Assembly (NCBI GenBank): GCA_036525795.1
Contig: DATCZS010000116.1
Span: 1 to 44,460, forward strand
Direction: 5' to 3'
DNA length: 44,460 bases
Source: DATCZS01 sp036525795
Lineage (GTDB): Bacteria > Actinomycetota > Acidimicrobiia > Spongiisociales > ZC4RG35
Part shown: piece after piece, positions 25,394 to 32,573 of the stretch
Position numbering within the stretch: position 1 is the first letter of the stretch
How the letters are laid out: each line of letters begins with the position of its first letter
The notes under the pieces: model-generated
Told to the model about the DNA's origin: nothing
Databases searched by the model: none
The model's input: only the letters and a program-made list of their open reading frames with translations
Made by a program: the position numbers and the translations under genes

Positions 25394-25662
25394 ATGAGCG
25401 AATTCCTCTCAGCGGCGGCCCAGGCGTTGAACGCCCCGGAAGTGCTCGTGCAGCGCTCCGCCGAGGCTCGCTCCAAGGCGACCGGCACCCCCGTCGAAGC
25501 CATCCTCGAGGCCTGGGCCGGCGGCGCGGCCGTCGCCACCCCCGCCCCACAGGCCGCCGCGCCCGAACCGCAACCGGCTCCCACGGCTGCCGCACCCGAA
25601 CCGCAACCGGAACCCCAAGCCGAACCGGCACCCGCCGCCCCCCAGCCGGTCACTCCCGCCGC
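25394..25662 (+). repeat. Duplicated 5' gene module, copy B
   Basis: This is the second copy of the 269-bp module, 766 bp downstream of copy A. The sequences before the ATG and after the linker are unrelated between the two genes, so only the module was copied or converted. Confidence 0.9.
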
Positions 25663-26386
25663 TGCCGTCGTGTCTCCGCCGCCCGCCCCCACCGTGGTCA
25701 GCCCCGAGGAAGCCCTCGATGTGCCGGTCGTGGTCTCGGTGCCGACGGCCGGCCTGACGGAGCGGACCGCCTCATCGATCCCGAAATGGCTCGTGGCCGC
25801 CTTCCTGCTGCTGCCCCTGTTCGGCCTCCTCCACCTCGCAGGCGTCGGAACTGCAGACGCCGGCTGCGAGGAAGGCGGATTCACCCTGGCCGTGGACCGC
25901 GTGTCCGGCGAGGTGGAGAACTGCGACGGCTCGGCCTTCGAGGGAAGGGCCGCCGGCGGAGGCGGCGCCGCCGCGTTCCTGGCCCAGGGCCAGGAGGTGT
26001 ACGGCCAGTGTGCCGCGTGTCACGGAGCCGACGGTGGCGGCGGAGTGGGCCCCGCCTTCGGTCAGGTGATGGTCACGTTCGGCAGCTGCAGCGACCACGT
26101 CGAATGGGTTCGTCTCGGCACCAATGGATTCCGCGAGCAGGGAATCGCCACCTACGGCGACCTGGCCAAGCCGGTCGGGGGCGGCGGGGTGATGCCGAGT
26201 TTCGGGCAGCTCAGCGAAGAGCAGCTCGCCTCGGTGGTCGCCTTCGAGCGCATCCGGTTCGGCGGCGGCAACCCCGACGAGGTCCTCTCCGACTGCGGGT
26301 TGGTGACGCCCGACGCCGAGACCGGGACCGAGACCGATGCCGGGGCGGAGACGCCGGTGGACGGCGAGGCGCCGGCCGGAGGCTGA
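25394..26386 (+). CDS. Membrane-anchored monoheme cytochrome c with RSAEA module
   Basis: The 330-residue protein has the RSAEA module and linker (1-90), a further Pro/Val linker, a membrane helix (about 132-150), then a periplasmic part with heme motif CAACH (C206-H210) and methionine candidate M267 in GGVMPSFG. Three cysteine-bearing segments (AGCEE and ENCDGS before the heme, GSCSDH and SDCGLV after it) may form disulfides. The tail is Thr/Glu/Ala-rich. It sits where a CcoP-like subunit would be expected, but it has one heme, not two. It starts 16 nt after the CcoO-like stop and is followed by a strong hairpin at 26462. Confidence 0.83.
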   Translation: MSEFLSAAAQALNAPEVLVQRSAEARSKATGTPVEAILEAWAGGAAVATPAPQAAAPEPQPAPTAAAPEPQPEPQAEPAPAAPQPVTPAAAVVSPPPAPTVVSPEEALDVPVVVSVPTAGLTERTASSIPKWLVAAFLLLPLFGLLHLAGVGTADAGCEEGGFTLAVDRVSGEVENCDGSAFEGRAAGGGGAAAFLAQGQEVYGQCAACHGADGGGGVGPAFGQVMVTFGSCSDHVEWVRLGTNGFREQGIATYGDLAKPVGGGGVMPSFGQLSEEQLASVVAFERIRFGGGNPDEVLSDCGLVTPDAETGTETDAGAETPVDGEAPAGG

Positions 26387-26461
26387 CGGATCGGGCTCTT
26401 CGGGTTCGGATTCGTTGCGGGGCGCCCTCGCATCCCGGATGCCAATCGCGCCATCAGACGC

Positions 26462-26494
26462 GACGAAGCCTCCCGGGGCAGGGGAGGCTTCGTC
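26462..26494 (+). terminator. Strong hairpin ending the cbb3-like gene set
   Basis: GACGAAGCCTCCC and GGGAGGCTTCGTC form a perfect 13-bp stem around a 7-nt loop, 75 bp after the cytochrome c stop. It is followed only by TTCG, so the T tract is poor. It is the clearest terminator candidate in this half of the window. Confidence 0.7.
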
Positions 26495-26655
26495 TTCGAG
26501 AACGGCGTTTCCACCCGTGGGGCGGGCTGGGAGGCTATCCGATCACACCTAGGGTCTTGAACGTGCCCTTGGTATGAACTGGGTGGTTACCTTCCATTCT
26601 CGGCGGGGGTCTATTGACCCCTGCGACAGTGTATTCGACAACAAACGAGATCGAC

Positions 26656-26919
26656 TTGAGATCTTTCTATCTCGAATTCTTGACACGTACCGGATGTCAC
26701 CTGTGCGATGAGGCACTGCCGGTCGTTCATCGGGTCGCCCGCCTCACCGGAGCCTCCGTGAGAGAGGTCCAGGTCGAGTCGGACGACGACCTCCTCCGCC
26801 AGTTCGATCTCCGTATCCCGGTCATCCGCGAGCCGCGAGGCCGGGTGCTCGCCGAGGGAATCATCGAGTTCCGTCCACTGCTTCGATCTGCCGTGGCGGC
26901 GCGTCTGCGCAGACGGTGA
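26656..26919 (+). CDS. Glutaredoxin-like thiol protein (DUF836 family)
   Basis: This small thioredoxin-fold protein (87 residues from this start) has the redox motif GCHLCDEAL near its N-terminus, the VQVESDDDLLRQFDLRIPVI strand-helix region with the cis-proline, and a C-terminal helix. It fits the DUF836/glutaredoxin-like family often found near respiratory or heme genes. The start is uncertain. TTG at 26656 gives the usual short N-terminus, TTG at 26614 adds 14 residues, and GTG at 26629 is also in frame. The sequence around 26560-26700 is more A/T-rich than its neighbours, which may mark a promoter. Confidence 0.75.
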   Translation: MRSFYLEFLTRTGCHLCDEALPVVHRVARLTGASVREVQVESDDDLLRQFDLRIPVIREPRGRVLAEGIIEFRPLLRSAVAARLRRR

Positions 26920-26997
26920 CGATCTCCGTCGACCGGACACGCCGATGGCCGCACGGCGCGATTCGGCTGCGGACCGGGGATCGGCGAGAATCGGCCG

Positions 26998-27120
26998 GTG
27001 CGTCCGGCGACAGCGATCGTGGTGTTGGTGTTGTTGGCGGTGATCGTGATCGCCGCCATCGTCCAGGCGGTGGAGCTGCTCAGCCCGCCAGCGTCAGTGC
27101 CATCCCAGATGCCAGGTTGA
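26998..27120 (+). CDS. Possible small single-pass membrane protein
   Basis: A GTG-initiated frame of 40 residues reads MRPATAIVVLVLLAV then a further hydrophobic run and a polar tail LLSPPASVPSQMPG. The pattern of one hydrophobic helix followed by a polar tail is coherent, and the codons are G/C-rich at third positions. It overlaps the 3' end of the SAM-enzyme gene on the other strand by 41 nt and lacks a clear Shine-Dalgarno, so I hold it weakly. Confidence 0.3.
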   Translation: MRPATAIVVLVLLAVIVIAAIVQAVELLSPPASVPSQMPG

Positions 27121-27883
27121 GCGCTTCCGAGGCATCTCCACCCCGCACGGCGAGGGCGATCAGACCGGCGCTGTCGACGTGCAGAAGGAGATCGCCCTCC
27201 TCCACGTCGCCGTAGGCGGTCACCCACTGCACCTCGTACTCGCTGGCACCCACCTTGACCGTGATGGTCGCGTCCGGGTCGATGCCCGCGAGCCGGATCT
27301 CCTCGGGCCCGATGTTCGTCTGGACGTTGCCGAACCGATCGATCCACCATGCCCTTCCGGACACGAACCCCTCCCCCACCTCGGGGAGCGGGAGAAGCAG
27401 CGGGGTCACCGTCTCGGGGTCGACGGACGGGCCGAGGTCCGCGAGGTCGGCCTCGCCCGAGGCGAGGACTGCCGCCGCCGGCGCGAAGACGTCCCTCCCG
27501 TGGAAGGTGGCCCCGACCGACGGTATGCGGAAATCCGGGTTCTCGAGCGACACGATGCGGCCCGCACCACCCACCAGGGCCACCGCCGGCGAGAGCAGCC
27601 CGTTGTCCGGGCCCACGAAGAATCCGCGCTCGGTCTCGGCGGCGATGGCCCTTCTCGCCGTCCCGACCCCAGGATCGACGACCGCCAGCACCACCCCTTC
27701 GGGCAGGTACTGCACCGCCCTGGTCAGGGCGAGGGCGCCGGCCCGGATGTCACCGGACGGGATGCCGTGTGTCACATCGATCGTTCTGACGTCGGGGGCG
27801 ATACGCCCGATGACACCGTGGACGACACCCACGAACTCGTCCTTCAGACCGAAGTCCGACAAGAAGCTGACGAAACCCGACAT
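27080..27883 (-). CDS. SAM hydroxide adenosyltransferase family protein (DUF62; chlorinase/fluorinase superfamily)
   Basis: The family cleaves S-adenosylmethionine with water (or halide in rare members) to give adenosine and methionine. The 267-residue product has the N-terminal FVSFLSDFGLKDEFVGVVHG, THGIPSGDIRAGAL, VVDPGVGTARRA and GPDNGLLSPA motifs. The C-terminal domain has WWIDRFGNVQTNI. The DVTHGIP and RDVFAPAAA segments match hydrolases rather than fluorinases, and the fluorinase loop insertion is not obvious. The start is ATG at 27883. It is divergent from the Clp1-like gene across 80 bp. Confidence 0.88.
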   Translation of the reverse strand: MSGFVSFLSDFGLKDEFVGVVHGVIGRIAPDVRTIDVTHGIPSGDIRAGALALTRAVQYLPEGVVLAVVDPGVGTARRAIAAETERGFFVGPDNGLLSPAVALVGGAGRIVSLENPDFRIPSVGATFHGRDVFAPAAAVLASGEADLADLGPSVDPETVTPLLLPLPEVGEGFVSGRAWWIDRFGNVQTNIGPEEIRLAGIDPDATITVKVGASEYEVQWVTAYGDVEEGDLLLHVDSAGLIALAVRGGDASEALNLASGMALTLAG

Positions 27884-27963
27884 GGGCTGAAGGATACGTC
27901 CGCCTGAGGGAGGGATGAGTCGGCAGCCAGAGTGGGTCCCGGGCACCGGTACCATCGCGGCCG

Positions 27964-28839
27964 ATGGCATCACCCCACGACGACTTCACCGAGCGGCTGG
28001 CACGCACCGATTGCGTGATGCTGGTCGGGGCCATGGACACCGGGAAGTCGACGGTCGCCCGTCAGATCGCCAAGAAGGCGCTGGCAGCCGGACGCTCGGT
28101 GGCCCTGGTCGACGCCGACATCGCCAACTCGACCATCGGTCCCCCCACCTGCGTCGGCCTGGCGGTGCTGCAACGAGAGTCCGACCTGGCCGAACCCAAG
28201 GCGGAGCGGCTGCATTTCGTGGGGGGCGTCACACCGGACCGCTTGATCCTGCAACAGGTCATCGCCACCGCTGCCATGGCAGACGAAGGACGCCGGCGGG
28301 CCGACCTGGTGATCGTCGACACCACCGGAGCCGTGTCGGGCGTCGTGGGCGAGACCCTCAAGTACCACAAGGTCGAGCTGATTCGCCCGGATGTGGTGCT
28401 CGCCCTCCAGCGCGGCGGGGAGATGGAGCCCATCGTCGGGATGCTCAATCGTTTCTTCTCGGTGGAGGTGGTCACCCAGCCGGCCGACCCGCACGTGATG
28501 CCGGTCGGCCCCGATCAGCGGGAGGCGAGGAGACGCGAGCTGTTCGCACTCGAGTTTGCCGAGCCGATGGAACGCTGGCGGGTGCGGCCGACGGTGTTCG
28601 CCCCCACGCTTCCCGTGGGACTCGACCTCGAACGGCTCGACGGGATGCTGGTGGGCATCCAGGATGGTACGGGCGGCTGTCTGGGCCTGGGCCGCCTGGT
28701 GCACGAGGAAGGCGTACTGAGAGTGGTCACCGCCGCCGGAGAGGGCATGCAGGGCCTGCGGCTCGGTTCACTGAGGATCGACCTGGAGCGCTATTCGGTC
28801 AAGCCCGTCAACCTGCGCGAGTTGATGTTCGGGATCTGA
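27964..28839 (+). CDS. Clp1/Grc3-type P-loop polynucleotide kinase-like protein
   Basis: The 291-residue protein has an early Walker A GAMDTGKST (22-30), VALVDADIANSTIG, which corresponds to the Clp1 DxDxGQ-type segment, and a Walker B-like DLVIVDTTGAVSG. It ends in a beta-rich C-terminal domain. This is the organisation of the Clp1_P family, which phosphorylates 5'-OH RNA or DNA ends in archaea and eukaryotes. In bacteria the role is not established. The PPTCVGLAVL segment after the nucleotide site is typical of this family. The start is ATG at 27964. The gene is followed immediately by a heptad array. Confidence 0.78.
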   Translation: MASPHDDFTERLARTDCVMLVGAMDTGKSTVARQIAKKALAAGRSVALVDADIANSTIGPPTCVGLAVLQRESDLAEPKAERLHFVGGVTPDRLILQQVIATAAMADEGRRRADLVIVDTTGAVSGVVGETLKYHKVELIRPDVVLALQRGGEMEPIVGMLNRFFSVEVVTQPADPHVMPVGPDQREARRRELFALEFAEPMERWRVRPTVFAPTLPVGLDLERLDGMLVGIQDGTGGCLGLGRLVHEEGVLRVVTAAGEGMQGLRLGSLRIDLERYSVKPVNLRELMFGI

Positions 28840-28845
28840 GCGGCG

Positions 28846-28957
28846 GTCGCACGTCACACGTCGCACGTCACACGTCGCACGTCACACGTCGCACGTCTCA
28901 CGTCTCACGTCACACGTCGAACGTCACACGTCACACGTCACACGTCGAACGTCGCAC
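28846..28957 (-). repeat. 7-bp tandem repeat array, 16 units
   Basis: On the plus strand the units are GTCGCAC, GTCACAC, GTCTCAC and GTCGAAC, i.e. GTGCGAC and its variants read on the minus strand. There are 16 units without indels. It starts 7 nt after the Clp1-like stop and lies upstream of the CAP gene. Orientation is opposite to the arrays at 35768 and 42561. Confidence 0.95.
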
Positions 28958-28962
28958 GTCTT

Positions 28963-29024
28963 CGACCACTGAAAGTGGGCAACAACCACTCAAGGTGGTG
29001 AGATGAAACGCCGATTCACCACTC
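28963..29024 (+). promoter_or_regulatory. Inverted and direct CCACT motifs upstream of the CAP gene
   Basis: Two short dyads, CCACTGAAAGTGG and CCACTCAAGGTGG, lie 20 nt apart between the heptad array and the CAP start. A third CCACT...GAGTGG pair overlaps the start codon. This could be an operator. No -35/-10 pair is convincing. Confidence 0.35.
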
Positions 29025-29738
29025 ATGTCATTGGAGTGGCGGAGAGGACTTGCGTTTCTGACGGTGGCCCTGGCGGTCGTCGTCACCTCTGTCGTTCCCG
29101 CCGTCGCCGCCCCTTCCGACGAGACGGAATTCGTCTCGCTGATCAATCAGACCAGGACGGCCGCCGGGCTCGGGCCCCTCACCGGCTACGAGGACCTCGT
29201 CGACGACGCCCGCCGTCACACCGCCGAGATGATCGCTGCAGGCAAGATCTACCACTCGACGAGCGCCCAACTGAGCTCCTACACGACCGGATGGACACAG
29301 GTCGGCGAGAACGTGGGCATGGGTCCCAACCCGTCGATCCTCCACACGGCGTTCATGGCCTCCCCCAGCCACAAGGCCAACATCCTCGGTGACTACGACC
29401 GGGTCGGGGTAGGCGCCGATCGGGCCCCCGACGGAACGATGTTCGTCACGGTGCTGTTCATGAAGTCGGCGTCGGTACCCGCCACGACCTCGACCACCAC
29501 CCCTCCCCCGACCACGGCGCCTCCGACCACGACCACCACGCTGGCCGCTCCCGTGCAGACACCGGTGGTGGCATCGGCGTCGACCGGACCGGAGGTGGCG
29601 TCCGCACCGAGGGAGATCCCGCTGCTCTCCCCGCAGCCGACATCAGGAGGGCTGGGGGCGGCCTGGCTGGATCTGAAGGTCCTGGCCGGTTCCTACTGCG
29701 TCGTCGTCCGTGTCGACGGAGCGATCTGCGTCGAGTGA
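29025..29738 (+). CDS. Secreted CAP/SCP-domain protein with Thr/Pro-rich tail
   Basis: The 237-residue protein has a signal peptide (positive WRRG, hydrophobic core to about residue 25, AVAAP cleavage region). A CAP domain follows at about 32-150: LINQTRTAAGLGPL, DDARRHTAEM, GENVGMG and SHKANILGDYDRVGVG. A Thr/Pro-rich spacer comes next, then a short C-terminal segment with two cysteines. CAP proteins are extracellular and of mixed function. The expected CAP-cavity histidine is in RRHTAEM. The start is ATG at 29025. The upstream gap holds the heptad array and the CCACT dyads. Confidence 0.85.
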   Translation: MSLEWRRGLAFLTVALAVVVTSVVPAVAAPSDETEFVSLINQTRTAAGLGPLTGYEDLVDDARRHTAEMIAAGKIYHSTSAQLSSYTTGWTQVGENVGMGPNPSILHTAFMASPSHKANILGDYDRVGVGADRAPDGTMFVTVLFMKSASVPATTSTTTPPPTTAPPTTTTTLAAPVQTPVVASASTGPEVASAPREIPLLSPQPTSGGLGAAWLDLKVLAGSYCVVVRVDGAICVE

Positions 29739-30044
29739 CGGCACCGGCCGAAGAACCCCGGGGCCACGCGCAAGCGCCCGAGGAACCTCCCCCACGATCG
29801 TCCCCGCACTTCCCCGAACGGGCACATTTCCGTGGCTTCAGCACCTCGGGCGTTGCAGTCTGAACGTATCCCGCCCATAGGCGACCGTCAACCCGTGTGC
29901 GAACCAGCACCCTCGCAGCGCAATCCGGGCCAAGTCATCGCTATCGATCGCTGTCGTTCACCCGAACCCGCCGCGGGACCACGTTTTCCACCGAATCCAC
30001 AGGTTTCCACAGGGGGATGTGCACAACCCCCTGTGGGCAACTTT
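29739..30044. other. 306-bp convergent gap with DnaA-box-like cluster
   Basis: No gene is supported here. From 29984 to 30040 there are five sites close to the DnaA box TTWTNCACA: TTTTCCACC, GAATCCACA, GTTTCCACA, TGTGCACAA (reverse of TTGTGCACA) and TGTGGGCAA (reverse of TTGCCCACA). They are packed 9-15 bp apart. The left part (29739-29980) shows nothing I can name. Confidence 0.5.
30007..30036 (-). terminator. Hairpin downstream of the YbjN gene
   Basis: CCACAGGGGG and CCCCCTGTGG form a perfect 10-bp stem around a 10-nt loop, 9 nt beyond the YbjN stop. It could terminate the mshA-ybjN transcript. It overlaps the DnaA-box-like sites, so the symmetry may have another meaning. Confidence 0.5.
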
Positions 30045-30473
30045 CTACGACGGTTTTTCGCGGGAGAAGGCCGCTCTCACCAACGGCCGGAACGCCACCT
30101 CGACCATCTGATGGATCTCTCCCAACAGGAAGTCCAGTTCGAGCGAGTCGACGTGTTCGGCAGCGAGACGACCGACGATCACCACGGCGTCCTCGCGGTC
30201 GAGGGCGAAGTGACAACGCCACCCGCCGATGTTGCGCACCAGGCACTGGCGGTAGACCTCCGCCGCGGCCTGGGGCGGGGAAGGGATCACGTAGGCCTCG
30301 GCCCGGATCGAACGGTCTCCTACGTCGAACCACACGGTGGTGACATCGCGGGCCTCCTGGCGCATCCGTACCGCCCACCGCCCGTCGACCTGCTCGGCGT
30401 ACTCGACGGATGAATCCGGATCGGCCACCCAGCGACCGATCATCTCCTCCAGGACGTCACGATGCCGAGACAC
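30045..30473 (-). CDS. YbjN-domain protein linked to mshA
   Basis: The 142-residue protein has the YbjN/type III secretion chaperone-like fold: helix, then strands around WAVRMRQE, VTTVWFDVGDRSIRAEAYVI, a helix LVRNIGGWRCHFALD and AVVIVGRL. It ends in a long helix VDSLELDFLLGEIHQMVEVAF. A YbjN-family gene directly after mshA is common in actinobacteria, and the function is unknown. The GTG start at 30473 overlaps mshA by 17 nt; ATG at 30443 is the alternative. It is probably translated from the mshA transcript. Confidence 0.75.
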   Translation of the reverse strand: MSRHRDVLEEMIGRWVADPDSSVEYAEQVDGRWAVRMRQEARDVTTVWFDVGDRSIRAEAYVIPSPPQAAAEVYRQCLVRNIGGWRCHFALDREDAVVIVGRLAAEHVDSLELDFLLGEIHQMVEVAFRPLVRAAFSREKPS

Positions 30474-31683
30474 GGGAGACGGCTCCCTCGTAGAGCTCGA
30501 GATACCGGTTGGCGGTCGCCTCCCACGAGAAGCGCTCCGACCAGGCGATCGCCCCGGTCGAGAGCCGGTCGGCCAGGGCGGCGTCGGACAGCAGCGAGAT
30601 CATGGCGGAGGCGTGATCGCCCGGGTCCCATCCGTCGACGAGAAGACCCGACTCGCCGTCCGACACGACGTGGGGAATCCCCCCGACGTTGGCGGCGACG
30701 ACAGGCAGACCACACGCCTGAGCCTCTGCCGCCACCAGTCCGAACGACTCGCTGCGGGAGGGGAGGGTGAGCAGGTCTGCCGCTCGGTACAGATCCACGA
30801 GGTCGGCGTGAGGGACGGGATCGACGAACCGGACTCGATCGGCGAGGCCTGAGTCCTCCACGAACGCATGCAGGCGATCGAGTTCGCTCCGACCCGACGG
30901 GCCGCTCGGGCCTCCCACGATCAGCAGGCGCGCCCCGGCGTGGCTCTCCAGCACGCGCGAGAACGCGGCCAGCGCAACATCCACTCCCTTCAACGGCTGG
31001 ATCCGGCCGACGAACAACAGCAGCGGGCCGTCCTCGAACCCCAGCCGGCGACGGGCCTCTTCCCGGTCTCCCGGGGCAAACACCTGGTGGTCGACGCCGG
31101 GGGGCGACGTGCACAGCCGGGCGGGATCGGCGCCGTAGTGCGACAGGAGATCCTCGGCCTCGAGCGGGGTCGAAGCCACGACGCAATCGGCCGCCTCGAT
31201 CACCTCGAACTCCGCCGCAATGCGCAAGAGCGATTCGGGAGCTTCGTCGTGGCGCCTGGTGAGATCCTTGACACGCCCCAGAGTGTGGAATGAATTCGCC
31301 ATTGGAATCCCGAGCCGGCGCTTGATTTCGAGCCCTGCCCACCCGCTCAGCCAGTAGTGACTGTGGACGATGTCGGGCAGACCCCCGAAACGGTCGATCA
31401 CGCCTTCGGCAAACTCGCGAACGAAGCGCGCCGCCCGGCTTGTGTCCAGTGTGCGAACCGGACCGGCCTCGATGTGGTGCACACGGTATGCGCCATCCCC
31501 AACGACGACCGTGTCATCCTGTTCACTGTCATCACGGCGGGTATAGACGTCCACCTCGACGCCGCGCCGGGACATCGTCCGTGCCAATTCGTCGATGTAG
31601 ACGTTCATTCCTCCTGCATCGCCCTGCCCCGGCTGGAGGAGCGGAGAGGTGTGCATGGACAGATACGCCACCCGGGAGATCAT
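30457..31683 (-). CDS. mshA: D-inositol-3-phosphate glycosyltransferase (mycothiol biosynthesis)
   Basis: MshA transfers GlcNAc to inositol-3-phosphate, the first step of mycothiol synthesis. The 408-residue GT4 enzyme has the family N-terminus HTSPLLQPGQGDAGGMNVYI and DIVHSHYWLSGWAG. It also has FHTLGRVKD, the phosphate-binding FVGRIQPLKGVD, and the C-domain nucleotide site PSRSESFGLVAAEAQACGLP. GQGDAGGMNVY is specific enough to name MshA with good confidence. The ATG at 31683 overlaps the GNAT stop (ATGA). The presence of mshA supports an actinobacterial host. Confidence 0.9.
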   Translation of the reverse strand: MISRVAYLSMHTSPLLQPGQGDAGGMNVYIDELARTMSRRGVEVDVYTRRDDSEQDDTVVVGDGAYRVHHIEAGPVRTLDTSRAARFVREFAEGVIDRFGGLPDIVHSHYWLSGWAGLEIKRRLGIPMANSFHTLGRVKDLTRRHDEAPESLLRIAAEFEVIEAADCVVASTPLEAEDLLSHYGADPARLCTSPPGVDHQVFAPGDREEARRRLGFEDGPLLLFVGRIQPLKGVDVALAAFSRVLESHAGARLLIVGGPSGPSGRSELDRLHAFVEDSGLADRVRFVDPVPHADLVDLYRAADLLTLPSRSESFGLVAAEAQACGLPVVAANVGGIPHVVSDGESGLLVDGWDPGDHASAMISLLSDAALADRLSTGAIAWSERFSWEATANRYLELYEGAVSRVSAS

Positions 31684-32573
31684 CGCTTCGCCCTCACCCT
31701 GTAGAGAGGGCGCGCCTCGGCCCCGAGACGGAACTTGTACTCCTCGTCCCCCTTCAGGAAGTCGAATCGGGGGAGACCTTCTTCGATGGCCGTCTCGATC
31801 ATGGTGCCGATGATGGCGATGCCGGGAGATGCCGACGCCAGGCTCGGGTCGTACGCGCTGTTGTAGAGGTAGAGACCCTCGCTGTCCGAATACGACAGCA
31901 GGCACGCCGCAGCCCGATCCGTGCCGGGGATCCTGAGCATGTCGAGACGCCAACCCGGCGTGTCCGCCAGCACGCGGAACATCCGTTCATGCCGGGGATC
32001 CATGAACTCGCCCTTCTCCCCGGCGGAGAGCCTGTGGAGCCGGATGAACTCGTCGAACGCCCAGTCGACGTGCCGATGGGTCTCGTGGACGAGCGGTCCC
32101 ACCTCCTCCTCGTAGCGCCGCCGCTTGCGTCGCAACTCGTGGCGCTGCTTCTTCCCGATGTCTCCCAGATAGTCCTCGAAGCCGGCACCCAGCGGGACCA
32201 CCGCCGTGAGCGCATGCTGGTCGATCCCCACCCGGAGCCCGTTGGACTCGAGGGCATCGGCGATGTCGGCCGCACAGGGGTGAGGCAGGGAATCGAAGTC
32301 GATCTCGGCGTCTGGCGGGAGCCCGTCGACCAACTCGGCGATGGCCGGCTTGACGTCGCCTCCGAGCCAGGTGTGGTAGTCGGTGAGATCCGCATCGCCG
32401 GCCAGCCGAACGATCCCGTCGCTCCGGGTCACGGCGAGAGCGGCGTCTCCTGCCGCCCACAGCTCCACCTGGTCGTCGCCTGCCACGATCCGGAGGAACT
32501 CGCGGCGCGGAAACGGCCCGACGGCACCTGCCGCCGGAGACAGCTCCCACGCACGATGATCCCACACGGTCAT
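31680..32573 (-). CDS. GNAT/FemAB-like acyltransferase (CelD/BcsL-type Acetyltransf_6)
   Basis: The 297-residue protein shows the signature of the Acetyltransf_6 family: a divergent N-terminal half, then KKQRHELRRKRRRYEEE (about 141-157), WAFDEFIRLHRLSAG, AACLLSYSDSEGLYLYNSAYD and FDFLKGDEEYKFRLG. The acyl donor and acceptor are unknown. The coupled arrangement asparaginase - GNAT - mshA - ybjN (all 4-17 nt overlaps) suggests one operon, but a mycothiol acetyltransferase role is not supported because MshD has a different layout. ATG at 32573 overlaps the asparaginase stop. Confidence 0.8.
   Translation of the reverse strand: MTVWDHRAWELSPAAGAVGPFPRREFLRIVAGDDQVELWAAGDAALAVTRSDGIVRLAGDADLTDYHTWLGGDVKPAIAELVDGLPPDAEIDFDSLPHPCAADIADALESNGLRVGIDQHALTAVVPLGAGFEDYLGDIGKKQRHELRRKRRRYEEEVGPLVHETHRHVDWAFDEFIRLHRLSAGEKGEFMDPRHERMFRVLADTPGWRLDMLRIPGTDRAAACLLSYSDSEGLYLYNSAYDPSLASASPGIAIIGTMIETAIEEGLPRFDFLKGDEEYKFRLGAEARPLYRVRAKR

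Noticed and set aside
23204..26386. A working cbb3 terminal oxidase
   Set aside because: The subunit I homolog lacks all metal ligands and the second subunit lacks the usual distal Met, so oxygen reduction by this set is not supported.
28846..28957. CRISPR array
   Set aside because: Units are 7 bp and contiguous, with no spacers and no cas genes nearby.
31680..32573. Mycothiol synthase MshD
   Set aside because: The sequence fits the single FemAB-like Acetyltransf_6 layout rather than the tandem GNAT layout of MshD, despite the neighbouring mshA.
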